DNA of 64,000 bases, taken from NCBI GenBank assembly GCA_016721015.1, contig JADKJL010000007.1, forward strand, positions 62,001 to 126,000. The letters run 5' to 3'. This stretch comes from Lysobacterales bacterium (GTDB lineage: Bacteria; Pseudomonadota; Gammaproteobacteria; Xanthomonadales; Rhodanobacteraceae). Shown piece after piece: positions 35,632 through 45,326 of the stretch. The notes under the pieces were generated by a model. The model did no database searches. It was given only the letters and a program-made list of their open reading frames with translations, and was not told the origin of the DNA. The position numbers and the translations under genes were made by a program. Within the stretch, counting starts at the first letter, position 1. The number at the start of each line of letters is the position of its first letter.

Positions 35632-36291
35632 ATGCATATCCTGCACACGGCGAAATTCCTCAAAAGCGCGGCCAGCCTGCGCGACATGCCCGCCGACAAT
35701 GGCTGGGAGGTTGCCTTTGCCGGGCGCTCGAACGCCGGCAAATCGAGCGCCCTCAATGCGCTTGCCTCGCACAAGGGACTGGCCCGGGTCAGCAAGACGC
35801 CGGGTCGCACGCAACTGCTCAATGTCTTCTCGATCGACGACGATCGCCGCCTGATCGACCTTCCCGGCTATGGTTACGCCAAGGTTCCAATCGGCGTGCG
35901 CGACCAGTGGCGCGGCATGGTCGATGGTTTCCTTCGTGCGCGCGAAGCGCTCAAGGGGCTCGTCCTGATCATGGACAGCCGCCACCCACTGAAGGACTAC
36001 GACCGCCAGATGCTCGACTACGCCGACGGGATCGCCAAACCTTGCCATGTGCTGTTGACCAAGGCGGACAAATTGTCGCGCAACGAAGCGACGCGCACGC
36101 TCAACGCCGTGCGCAAGGAGCTCGGTGCCGATGGATCGGCCGATGCGCGGGTCAGCGTGCAGTTGTTTTCGGCCACGGCGAAGACCGGCATCGATGAAGC
36201 ACGTGCGGTCATCGCGCGCTGGCTGGAACTCCCCGATCGGGCAGCGCCCGCAAGCGCCACGCCGCCGCCACGCAAGCAATCACCGAACTGA
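35632..36291 (+). CDS. engB: Ribosome biogenesis GTP-binding protein EngB/YihA
   Basis: The 219-aa GTPase acts in 50S subunit assembly. G-motifs: G1 GRSNAGKSS (31-39), G2 region with TPGRTQ, G3 DLPGYGYAK, G4 TKADKL and G5 near SATAKTG. The ATG at 35632 gives the family start (MHILHTAKFLKSA); an upstream ATG at 35572 would add 20 unrelated residues. The C-terminal tail is rich in Ala/Pro/Arg. Confidence 0.94.
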   Translation: MHILHTAKFLKSAASLRDMPADNGWEVAFAGRSNAGKSSALNALASHKGLARVSKTPGRTQLLNVFSIDDDRRLIDLPGYGYAKVPIGVRDQWRGMVDGFLRAREALKGLVLIMDSRHPLKDYDRQMLDYADGIAKPCHVLLTKADKLSRNEATRTLNAVRKELGADGSADARVSVQLFSATAKTGIDEARAVIARWLELPDRAAPASATPPPRKQSPN

Positions 36292-36354
36292 CGGATCACT
36301 TGCGCCAATCCGCAGCGACCCCATATCGCCGGGCTGATCACGAGGATTTTCCCC

Positions 36355-37719
36355 ATGTCTGGTCCCAGTGCGGCAAGCAGTGAACCGATTACCCGCCGCG
36401 AGCAACTGGTCGACTACGTCGCTGCGGGCGAAAAACCCGCCGCCAACTGGCGCATCGGTACCGAGCACGAAAAGTTCGGCTTCCGCCTTGATGACCTGCG
36501 CCCGCTGACCTGGGACGGCCCGCAAGGCATCGGCGTCCTGCTCGAGGGGCTGACCCGCTTCGGCTGGGAACGCGTGATCGAAAAAGGCAAGCTGATCGCC
36601 CTGCTCCGCGATGGCGCCTCGGTCACGCTCGAACCGGCCGGCCAGTTCGAACTGTCCGGCGCCCCGCTCGAAAACATCCACCAGACCTGCGATGAAGTCC
36701 ACGTCCACCTGAAGGAAGTGAAGACCGTCGCCGACGAACTCGGGGTCGGCTTCCTTGGCATGGGCTTCCAGCCGAAATGGAAGCGCGAGGACATGCCGTG
36801 GATGCCGAAGGCCCGCTACGCGATCATGCGCCGCTACATGCCGACGGTCGGCGATCTCGGTCTCGACATGATGACGCGCACCTGCACGGTGCAGGTCAAT
36901 CTCGACTTTTCCGATCAGGCCGACATGGTGCGCAAGTTCCGCACCTCGCTGGCACTGCAACCGATTGCCACCGCGATGTTCGCCGACTCCCCGTTCACCG
37001 AGGGCAAGCCGAACGGTTATCTGAGCTATCGATCACACATCTGGACCGATACCGACCCGAACCGCACCGGCATGCTCGATTTCGTCTTCGAGGAAGGTTT
37101 CGGCTACGAGCGGTATGTCGACTACATGCTCGATGTGCCGATGTATTTCAGCTATCGCGATGGCATCTATCACGATCTGGCCGGCCAATCGTTCCGCAAG
37201 TTCATGCGCGGCGAACTTGATGCGCTGCCCGGTGCGACACCGACCCTGACCGACTGGGCGGACCACCTGACCACGGCCTTCCCGGAAGTGCGCATGAAAA
37301 AATTCCTCGAAATGCGCGGCGCCGATGGCGGACCCTGGAATCGGTTGTGCGCGTTGCCGGCGTTCTGGGTCGGTCTGCTCTACGACCGTGACTCACTCGA
37401 CGCGGCCTGGGAGCTGGTCAAGGATTTTTCCCGCGAGGAGCGCAACGCATTGCGTGATGGCGTGCCCAGGCACGGTCTCAAGCTGCCATTCCGCAATGGC
37501 AGCTTGCGCGACATCGCGATCGAGGCCCTGAAGATTTCCGCGCAGGGCCTCAAGCGTCGCGCGCGCCTCAATGCGCAAGGAACCGACGAAAGCCATTTCC
37601 TCGACCCGTTGATCGAGATCGTGGCGGCGAACGAGACTCCGGCCGAGCGCAAGCTGGCCTTGTACAACGGGCCATGGAATCACAGCGTCGATCCGGTGTT
37701 TCGCGAATTTCTTTATTGA
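36355..37719 (+). CDS. gshA: Glutamate-cysteine ligase, plant/GCS2 type
   Basis: The 454-aa enzyme joins glutamate and cysteine, the first step of glutathione synthesis. WRIGTEHEKFGFR, VTLEPAGQFELSGAP, GLDMMTRTCTVQVNLDF and MRGADGGPWNRLCALPAFWV mark the GCS2 family found in plants, alpha-proteobacteria and Xanthomonadales, distinct from the E. coli GshA. It follows engB by 63 bp. Several stem-loops follow the stop. Confidence 0.93.
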   Translation: MSGPSAASSEPITRREQLVDYVAAGEKPAANWRIGTEHEKFGFRLDDLRPLTWDGPQGIGVLLEGLTRFGWERVIEKGKLIALLRDGASVTLEPAGQFELSGAPLENIHQTCDEVHVHLKEVKTVADELGVGFLGMGFQPKWKREDMPWMPKARYAIMRRYMPTVGDLGLDMMTRTCTVQVNLDFSDQADMVRKFRTSLALQPIATAMFADSPFTEGKPNGYLSYRSHIWTDTDPNRTGMLDFVFEEGFGYERYVDYMLDVPMYFSYRDGIYHDLAGQSFRKFMRGELDALPGATPTLTDWADHLTTAFPEVRMKKFLEMRGADGGPWNRLCALPAFWVGLLYDRDSLDAAWELVKDFSREERNALRDGVPRHGLKLPFRNGSLRDIAIEALKISAQGLKRRARLNAQGTDESHFLDPLIEIVAANETPAERKLALYNGPWNHSVDPVFREFLY

Positions 37720-37754
37720 AAGAAGAGGGGAATAGGAAAAGCGAAACGCCGTTT

Positions 37755-37780
37755 CACCGCTAAAATGTAGCGGTGCTTTT
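37755..37780 (+). terminator. Intrinsic terminator after gshA
   Basis: Perfect 8-bp arms CACCGCTA and TAGCGGTG flank a 5-base loop and are followed by CTTTT, 36 bp after the gshA stop. Confidence 0.65.
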
Positions 37781-37805
37781 GCACGGAAGTGGGGAGTGGG
37801 GAAAA

Positions 37806-37824
37806 GCGAAAAACAGTTTTTCGC
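37806..37824. repeat. Short hairpin GCGAAAAA-CAG-TTTTTCGC
   Basis: A 19-bp perfect palindrome with 8-bp arms and a 3-base loop, lying between two terminator-like stem-loops. A related arm (GCGAAAC..GTTTC) occurs at ~37741-37754, so the spacer has repeated hairpin units. Confidence 0.5.
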
Positions 37825-37827
37825 AAA

Positions 37828-37862
37828 CCTTAGGAGCGCCTTCAGGCGCTCCTAAGGGTTTT
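37828..37862. terminator. Strong stem-loop, probable terminator between gshA and the TonB receptor gene
   Basis: 13-bp perfect arms CCTTAGGAGCGCC and GGCGCTCCTAAGG enclose a TTCA loop, followed by GTTTT on the plus strand and preceded by TTTGCG on the minus strand. It can act for both converging genes. Confidence 0.7.
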
Positions 37863-37879
37863 GCGGCAAGCGGTAACGA

Positions 37880-37903
37880 TCGCCCGGCCTCGCGGCCGGG
37901 CGA
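37880..37903 (-). terminator. GC-rich stem-loop just after the TonB receptor stop
   Basis: Perfect 10-bp arms TCGCCCGGCC and GGCCGGGCGA with a TCGC loop, 12 bp past the receptor stop. There is no T-run, so terminator function is uncertain. Confidence 0.4.
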
Positions 37904-37914
37904 ATCACGCGACT

Positions 37915-40455
37915 CTAAAACTTGACGCGTGCGGTCACACCGTAGGTGCGTGGCGCACCGATGAACGCGCTCCACGAGCCGGTTTGCAACGGCGTATCAA
38001 AGCCGACCTGCTGGTAGGTTTCGTTGGTCAGGTTCTGGCCCCACAGCTCAAGCATCCAGCGCCCGTCGCGAGCGCCAAAACCGAGCCGGGCATTGACCAG
38101 GGTGTAGGCACCCTGCAGCTTCTCGGGATCGAGGTCCGATCCGGTGTTGTACTCGCTGGTGTGGCGAGCAGCGATATTGAAGCGGCCGATCAACGAGTCG
38201 GTGAAGCTCCACTCATAGGTCATGGCCGCCGAGGTCTGCCACTTCGGCGCAAAGCCGCCGCGCGCTCCGGGCAACAGGACCAGACCTGCGTCCGGCAACG
38301 GATCATCGCCATAGCGTGAGCTCAGGTAGGTCAAGCCGGCTTGCAGCTTGAGACCCTCGATGCTGGTCTGCCACTGCACATCCATGTCGACGCCCTTGTT
38401 GGTCAGGGTCGGAATCGACCGCACGACGTAGCTGGTGCCGAGGAAGCTGTTGAGTTGGAAATCGGTGAACTTGGAATGGAACAGCGACGCGTTGACCAGC
38501 AGATTGCCGTCCATCAGGGTCGACTTCATGCCGAGCTCATAGCTGTTGACGAACTCACCCGGGAACGAGGTGTCGTCAACCGGGAAGATGCCGGCACCGC
38601 CACTGCTCAGTCCGGTAGCCGTCTGCACGCGGTCGAGATTGAATCCGCCGGCCTTGTAGCCGCGCGCGGCGGAAACGAAGGTCATGAATGATTCGTTCCA
38701 GCGATAGGCGCCCTTGAGCGTGCCCGACCATTCCGATTCGCTGCGTTCCTGCGCAGTGACGCGCCCATCGTGCTGCACGTTTGACCACGGCAGGCACATG
38801 TAGCCGATCAGGGTCGGAACGACCCCCGCGATATAGGGTGCAGGCACGCCGCGAGCAGCCAGAGCCGCCGCCAATTGTTGCTGGTTGGTCAGTGCCGCCG
38901 TGCAACCGGTCGATCCATTCGGATTGGTGAACACCGAGTCGAGGGTCTTCTTCTCGTGGGTGTAGCGCAGGCCGGCGGTCAGGTCGAACGCATCAGTGAC
39001 ATGGAAGGTTTCATTGGTGAACAGAGCGAAGCTCTTCGCATTCTGCTTGTAGTGATCATTGGAGCCTTGTCCGTTGAACAACGTGCCGTACGGTTTTCCG
39101 GCCGCCTGGGAAAGGAAGATCGCCGGGTTCGAGGTATCGATCAGGCCGGGCGGGAACAGGCCGGCAATGCTGTTGAGCAGGGCGATCGAAAGATACGGCT
39201 CGTAGGCCGAGCCGGTGGTCACCGATTCAACCCGCTTGAGATCCTCGTCACCGTAGTAGCCACCGAACATCCAGTCCATGCGGCCACTGGTGCCGGTCAA
39301 GCGCAGTTCCTGGCTGAAGGTGTCGAATTTGACCGACCCTTCATCCGGCGATCCGACGCGGTAGGCGATGTCGGCACCACCGTAGTCGATGTCGGTTCCG
39401 CTGATCGCATCCCAGCCACGTAGCGACGTGACCGAGGTCAGGGTCGCGTCGCCGAGCCAGGAGGTCAGCCAGTTGACCTCGGCCGAGACACCCTTGTCCT
39501 TGATGTCCTGATTGGTGTCGCGATTGGAAAAGGCGAGACGTTGTTCGGGATCGGCGAGTGGAATCACGCCATTGCCCCCGCTGAGCGCATTGACGATGGC
39601 GGCGGTCGGCCCCCGGACCGTGGTCACGCCGACGCAGCAGTTCTCGTCGCGATGGGTGTAGTCGGCGATGACGCGTATGTCGACCGTATCACTCGGCCGC
39701 AGCATGAGCTGGCCGCGCACGGAGTCGAAATCCTGATTTCCGTCTGTGTCTTCGGTGCGTGGCCCGACGCCGGTATTGACGTCGGTGAAGCCATCACGCT
39801 TGCGCTTGGCCGCATAGATGCGGAATGCGGAGTTGTCGCCGAGGCGGTCGTTGTAGCTCGCCGAGGCTCCGATCGCGCCATAGTTGCCGACGGTCACTTC
39901 GGCTTCGGTGCTGCGCTCGTTGGTCGGCGCCTGGGTAACGATGTTGATCAGGCCGGCCGAAGTGTTCTTGCCAAACACGGTGCCTTGCGGCCCTTTCAAT
40001 ACCTCGATGCGTTCAAGCTGGCCGAGATCGCTGAAACCCACGCCGGTACGCGCGCGGTAGACACCATCGATGACCACGCCAACGGATGATTCGAGGCCGG
40101 GATTGTCACCGACCGTGCCAACGCCACGCACGCGCGCGGTGGTCTGCGCCTCGTTGCCGGTGCTGGTCACGCTGAGACCGGAAACGAGGATCTGCAGATC
40201 CTTGATGTCATGGATGCCGGCATCCTGCAGCAACTGTTTTGGAATGACTTCCATCGTGATCGGCACATCCTGCAATGCTTCTTCACGCTTTTGCGCGGTG
40301 ACCACGGTGGCGCCGAGCGTGGTGACTTCATTGCTGCCGTCCGGTGTCTGTTTTGTCGCCGCTTCATCAGCAGCGAAAACGGTTGCCGGCGCACTTGCCA
40401 GCGCGACAACGATTGCCCACGCCAGAGCATGGCGACTGATCTTGATCTTGTTCAC
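37915..40455 (-). CDS. TonB-dependent outer-membrane receptor
   Basis: The 846-aa protein has a signal peptide ending VFAA (about residue 29), a TonB-box-like ATVVTAQKREE, a plug domain (VPITMEVIPKQLLQDAG to QGTVFGKNTSAGLINIVTQ) and a beta-barrel ending GVTARVKF. This plug type is common in sphingomonad and other receptors for complex organic substrates. The position at the end of an acyl-CoA catabolic operon suggests uptake of its substrate rather than iron. The start is GTG at 40455, with GGAGG 8 bases upstream. Confidence 0.92.
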   Translation of the reverse strand: MNKIKISRHALAWAIVVALASAPATVFAADEAATKQTPDGSNEVTTLGATVVTAQKREEALQDVPITMEVIPKQLLQDAGIHDIKDLQILVSGLSVTSTGNEAQTTARVRGVGTVGDNPGLESSVGVVIDGVYRARTGVGFSDLGQLERIEVLKGPQGTVFGKNTSAGLINIVTQAPTNERSTEAEVTVGNYGAIGASASYNDRLGDNSAFRIYAAKRKRDGFTDVNTGVGPRTEDTDGNQDFDSVRGQLMLRPSDTVDIRVIADYTHRDENCCVGVTTVRGPTAAIVNALSGGNGVIPLADPEQRLAFSNRDTNQDIKDKGVSAEVNWLTSWLGDATLTSVTSLRGWDAISGTDIDYGGADIAYRVGSPDEGSVKFDTFSQELRLTGTSGRMDWMFGGYYGDEDLKRVESVTTGSAYEPYLSIALLNSIAGLFPPGLIDTSNPAIFLSQAAGKPYGTLFNGQGSNDHYKQNAKSFALFTNETFHVTDAFDLTAGLRYTHEKKTLDSVFTNPNGSTGCTAALTNQQQLAAALAARGVPAPYIAGVVPTLIGYMCLPWSNVQHDGRVTAQERSESEWSGTLKGAYRWNESFMTFVSAARGYKAGGFNLDRVQTATGLSSGGAGIFPVDDTSFPGEFVNSYELGMKSTLMDGNLLVNASLFHSKFTDFQLNSFLGTSYVVRSIPTLTNKGVDMDVQWQTSIEGLKLQAGLTYLSSRYGDDPLPDAGLVLLPGARGGFAPKWQTSAAMTYEWSFTDSLIGRFNIAARHTSEYNTGSDLDPEKLQGAYTLVNARLGFGARDGRWMLELWGQNLTNETYQQVGFDTPLQTGSWSAFIGAPRTYGVTARVKF

Positions 40456-40767
40456 GTGTTGATCCTCCCAAAGTGGATTGAAAGCCAGCGTCCCGATCCC
40501 CGCGATCCGGATTCTGGCCAAGCTCACCGCTACAAACTTCCAGACCTTCTATCCAAACCGGGTCTGGTTCCGAAACTCCAATGCGGCCCTCATACCGCGC
40601 AAGAACGCCGGTTTGGCGACGCTAGCACAGGCGATTCAACAACAACGAAACTTCATGCTTTCACCTGATCGACGACGGTCCAGTTCGGCGTACCGCAAGA
40701 CCATCCCAGCGATGTTTCAATTTCACTGCATCCCGGTTTCACGACAGGATTGCCTGGCAATTCAAGA
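40456..40767 (-). other. Spacer between the SDR gene and the TonB receptor gene
   Basis: 312 bp without a convincing gene. It holds the receptor's GGAGG ribosome site at its left end. I see no strong hairpin or repeat. A separate receptor promoter may lie here. Confidence 0.5.
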
Positions 40768-41676
40768 TCATTCGCGCAAGGCCTCAACCAGTGACTCGCG
40801 CAATTCCGGACGTGCCGCAAACGGGTCGCTGGGATTGCGCAAGGCGACAATATCTTCGGCGCGCTGACGCACGCCATCGAGCGCACGCGGGTGCGAAGCG
40901 ATATAGAACTGGCCCTCGCGCACTGCGTTGAACGTCATCCGCGCGACATCGACCGCGCTGACCTTGCCCGAACTGACCGCCTTGTCGAGCATCGCCTGGG
41001 CGACACGCTGCGAGCGGGTGAGTGGCGCCGCGTTGTCGAATTCGAGCGGCCGGTTGCGCTGCGACGCGCTGATTCCGGTCGGCACAAAGAACGGGCAGAG
41101 CACCGAGCAATGAACCTGTTCGGTAACCAGGCCAAGATCGTGATGGAGCGTTTCCGACAACGCCACCACGGCGTTTTTCGAGACGTTGTAGACGCCACTG
41201 GCGGGCGGATTGAGCAAGCCCGCCATCGATGCCGTATTGACGACATGGCCCTGGTAGGCAGGCGAGGCCTTGGCCGCCGCGAGCATGCGCGGCACGAAGG
41301 CGCGCATGCCATGGATCACGCCCCAGAGATTGACCCCGAGCGTCCACTGCCAATCCGCCAAACTGTTTTCCCAGATCAACCCTGCGGTACCGACGCCGGC
41401 GTTGTTGAAGAGCAGATGCACATCGCCCAATTCGGCTTCGGTGGCTGCGGCCAGCGCGTCGACCTGGATCGCATCAGCGACATCGAGTACACGCGAGAGC
41501 ACGCGCGTGCCTCCCGCTTCGAGCTCACTGCTGATCGCCTGCAGCGCATCGGTCTGCACATCGGCGAGAACGAGCGACATGCCGAGCTCGGCACCAAGAC
41601 GGGCGAACTCGCGGCCAAAGCCCGAACCCGCACCGGTGATGACGGCGACCTTGCCGCTGAAATCATCAAGGCTCAT
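40768..41676 (-). CDS. Short-chain dehydrogenase/reductase
   Basis: The 302-aa classical SDR has the cofactor motif TGAGSGFG at 14-21, NNAGV near 90, a catalytic serine in NTASMAGL and YNVSK near 162. The C-terminus is ~40 residues longer than in minimal SDRs. It probably oxidises a hydroxy group of a catabolic intermediate. Its ATG overlaps the stop of the upstream SDR gene (ATGA). Confidence 0.88.
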   Translation of the reverse strand: MSLDDFSGKVAVITGAGSGFGREFARLGAELGMSLVLADVQTDALQAISSELEAGGTRVLSRVLDVADAIQVDALAAATEAELGDVHLLFNNAGVGTAGLIWENSLADWQWTLGVNLWGVIHGMRAFVPRMLAAAKASPAYQGHVVNTASMAGLLNPPASGVYNVSKNAVVALSETLHHDLGLVTEQVHCSVLCPFFVPTGISASQRNRPLEFDNAAPLTRSQRVAQAMLDKAVSSGKVSAVDVARMTFNAVREGQFYIASHPRALDGVRQRAEDIVALRNPSDPFAARPELRESLVEALRE

Positions 41677-42455
41677 ACCGCCGATACTCCGCCATCGACA
41701 GCGAGGATCTGTCCGGTGATGTGCTTGCCGGCATCGGACGCAAACAGCAGGGTTGCACCCTTCAAGTCTTCATCGTCACCGAAGCGCTGCAGGGGCGCGT
41801 GCGCCTTGAGCACATCGGCCCCCATGCTTTCGATCAATCCCTTCGACATCCTGGTCGGAAAGAAACCCGGTGCGAGCGCATTGACCGTGATGCCATAGGG
41901 GCCCCACTCGCCAGCCAGCGTGCGCGTGAAATTGATCAGCGCGCCCTTGGTCGTGTTGTAGGCGATGGTCTTCATCGCCCCTGGAGGATTTCCGCGCAGG
42001 CCGGCAATCGAGGCGATATTGATGATGCGGCCGCGGCCACGCGGAATCATCGAGCGCTTGGCAATCTGCTGGGTCAACAGGAACAAACCGCGGATATTGA
42101 GATTGAAGACCTTGTCCCAGGCTTCGACCGGGTAGTCTTCGGCCGCCGCACCCCAGCTCGCACCGGCATTGTTGATCAGGATATCGACATGACCGAGCTT
42201 GCCGATCGTGGCATCGACAAGTGACGCGATCGAATCTTCCTTGCCGGTATCTGCCGCAACCCAGTCGACCTCGATGCCACGCGCCTTGAGATGCGCCTGG
42301 GCCTTTTCCAGTTCGTCGGATTTGCGCGCGGAGATGACCAGGCGCGCGCCATAGTCGCCGAGAGCCTCGGCCATCTGCAGGCCAAGTCCGCGCGAGCCGC
42401 CGGTGATCAGCGCAGTGCGGCCATCGAGATCAAACAGTTTTCGTGTGGCAGTCAT
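41673..42455 (-). CDS. SDR-family oxidoreductase (3-oxoacyl reductase-like)
   Basis: The 260-aa classical SDR has TGGSRGLG at 18-25, NNAGASWG near 95, the serine loop NIASIAGLRG and YNTTKGALINFT with catalytic Tyr/Lys. The end GKHITGQILAVDGGVSAV is typical of FabG-like enzymes. Threonine replaces the usual Ser/Ala between Tyr and Lys. It is coupled to the following SDR; the substrate is presumably a hydroxyacyl-CoA or an alcohol intermediate. Confidence 0.88.
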   Translation of the reverse strand: MTATRKLFDLDGRTALITGGSRGLGLQMAEALGDYGARLVISARKSDELEKAQAHLKARGIEVDWVAADTGKEDSIASLVDATIGKLGHVDILINNAGASWGAAAEDYPVEAWDKVFNLNIRGLFLLTQQIAKRSMIPRGRGRIINIASIAGLRGNPPGAMKTIAYNTTKGALINFTRTLAGEWGPYGITVNALAPGFFPTRMSKGLIESMGADVLKAHAPLQRFGDDEDLKGATLLFASDAGKHITGQILAVDGGVSAV

Positions 42456-42497
42456 TCGTTGTTTTCCTTGATCCTCATTTCGGCGATATCGACGGGT

Positions 42498-43619
42498 TCA
42501 CGCCGCCTGCAAGTTTGAGCGGCAAATGGCGAGATGTTCGTCGGTCGTGCCCATGCGTAGCTCGAACGCGAGCAAACGCTTGAAGCAATGGCTGACATCG
42601 AGCTCATCGGTCATGCCCATGCCGCCGTGCAATTGCACGGCCTGCTGGCCGACGTAGCGAGCGGCCTGGCCTATGAGCACCTTGGCCCCGGAGATCGCCG
42701 CACGGCGCGATTGCGCATCTGCATCGCGGCAACGCGCAGTCGCCAGTTGCATCATCGAACGCGCCTGCTCGAACTGGATCAGCATGTCGGCCATGCGATG
42801 TTGCAAGGCCTGGAAACTTCCGATGGGCACACCGAACTGCTTGCGCGAGCGGCTGTATTCGATGGTCGCCTTGAGGATGCGGTCGAGCACACCAAAGGCC
42901 TCGGCACACAGCGCGGCGATCCCCGCATCGGTGACCGCAGCGAGTGATTCGCTGACATCGTTGCCGAGACGCGCATCGGCGTCGAGCAGGACGTTGTCGA
43001 ATTCGAGATCGGCCGCGCGCTGGCCATCGACCGTACGCAAGGCATGCCGCGTCACGCCAGCCGAATCTGCATTGATCGCGAACAAGCCGAGACTGCCATC
43101 GTCGACGCGTGCCGAAACCAGATACAGGTTTGCCATCGGCGCGTGATAGACGACGCTCTTGCCGCCGCTGATTGTCCAGCCGGCATCACTGCGTGTTGCC
43201 CGCGTCTTGATGCGACTGAAATCGAGGCCGGCCTTATCTTCATCGTGGGCGAGCACGGCGATGGACTCGCCGCTGGCCAGAGAAGGCAACCATTGCGCAC
43301 GTTGCGCATCCGAACCGATCTGCGTGACTGCCTGCGTGGCAATGATCGCGCTGGAAAGAAACGGCTCCAGTACCAGTCCGTGGCCAATGGCCTGCGAAAC
43401 CAGCATCACACCGACCGGTCCCGCACCAATGCCGCCATCGGCTTCGGCAATGTCGACCGCGAGCAGGCCAAGATCAGCCAGTTGCGACCAGATCGCAGGC
43501 GACCAGCCGCTCTCGGATTCGAGCAGCTTGTGGCGTTGCTCGAAGCCGTATTCGCTGGTCAGAAAACGCTGCGTCGTGTCGAGCAGCATCTGTTGTTCGT
43601 CGTTGATTGAGAAGTCCAT
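42498..43619 (-). CDS. Acyl-CoA dehydrogenase, small-subunit type
   Basis: The 373-aa flavoenzyme is of the pimeloyl-CoA dehydrogenase small-subunit kind (MDFSINDEQQMLLDTTQRF). FAD-contact parts are YSRSRKQFGVPIGSFQALQH and VQLHGGMGMTDELDVSH. The usual catalytic-glutamate loop (GT.EI) is replaced by MGTTDEHLA. This is a pattern of two-subunit dehydrogenases in which only one chain is catalytic. The large-subunit-type gene lies 11 bp upstream, so an alpha2beta2 enzyme is likely. Confidence 0.87.
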   Translation of the reverse strand: MDFSINDEQQMLLDTTQRFLTSEYGFEQRHKLLESESGWSPAIWSQLADLGLLAVDIAEADGGIGAGPVGVMLVSQAIGHGLVLEPFLSSAIIATQAVTQIGSDAQRAQWLPSLASGESIAVLAHDEDKAGLDFSRIKTRATRSDAGWTISGGKSVVYHAPMANLYLVSARVDDGSLGLFAINADSAGVTRHALRTVDGQRAADLEFDNVLLDADARLGNDVSESLAAVTDAGIAALCAEAFGVLDRILKATIEYSRSRKQFGVPIGSFQALQHRMADMLIQFEQARSMMQLATARCRDADAQSRRAAISGAKVLIGQAARYVGQQAVQLHGGMGMTDELDVSHCFKRLLAFELRMGTTDEHLAICRSNLQAA

Positions 43620-43630
43620 GGGAATGCCTG

Positions 43631-44806
<1,176 letters not shown>

Positions 44807-44825
44807 GGGGGTTCCGGTTGGTGAC

Positions 44826-45326
44826 TCAATGTTGATTCGATGCGGGGGTATAGCGCGCGAGCATCTGTGCGACGCAGGCGGGTTTGTCGCCATTTTCGAC
44901 TTCGATGCTCACGGTCCAGTGCGCCTGCATGCCGCCTTTGACCTCGTCCAGTTTTTCAAGCGCGAGATGACCGCGAATGCGCTGGCCTGAAATCACCGGC
45001 GCCGGCAAGCGCACTCGATCAAGCCCGTAGTTGACCGTCATCGCGAGGCCGTCGATGCGCAGGCTGGTTTCGAACAGCATCGGGATCAGCGAGAGGATCA
45101 GATAGCCGTGCGCGATCGGCGCCTTGTACGGCGACTCGCGCGCGCAGCGTTCGACATCGAGATGGATCCACTGGTGATCCTCGGTGACATCGGCGAATGC
45201 CTCGATGCGCGCCTGATCGATCAGCAGCCAGTCGCTCACGGCTACTTCGTTGCCGATGAGGGTTTTTAGTTCGTCGAGACCGGTGATGATTCGGGGTGCT
45301 TTCGGTTTTTTTACTTGGGAGTTCAT
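44826..45326 (-). CDS. MaoC-like (R)-specific enoyl-CoA hydratase
   Basis: The 166-aa hot-dog-fold protein has the hydratase-2 motif DHQWIHLDVERC...PIAHGYLILSLIP, with catalytic Asp and His. It hydrates 2-enoyl-CoA. The ATG overlaps the stop of the upstream dehydrogenase gene (TGATG). The C-terminal part LPAPVISGQRIRGHLAL is typical of the MaoC NodN-like branch. Confidence 0.9.
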   Translation of the reverse strand: MNSQVKKPKAPRIITGLDELKTLIGNEVAVSDWLLIDQARIEAFADVTEDHQWIHLDVERCARESPYKAPIAHGYLILSLIPMLFETSLRIDGLAMTVNYGLDRVRLPAPVISGQRIRGHLALEKLDEVKGGMQAHWTVSIEVENGDKPACVAQMLARYTPASNQH

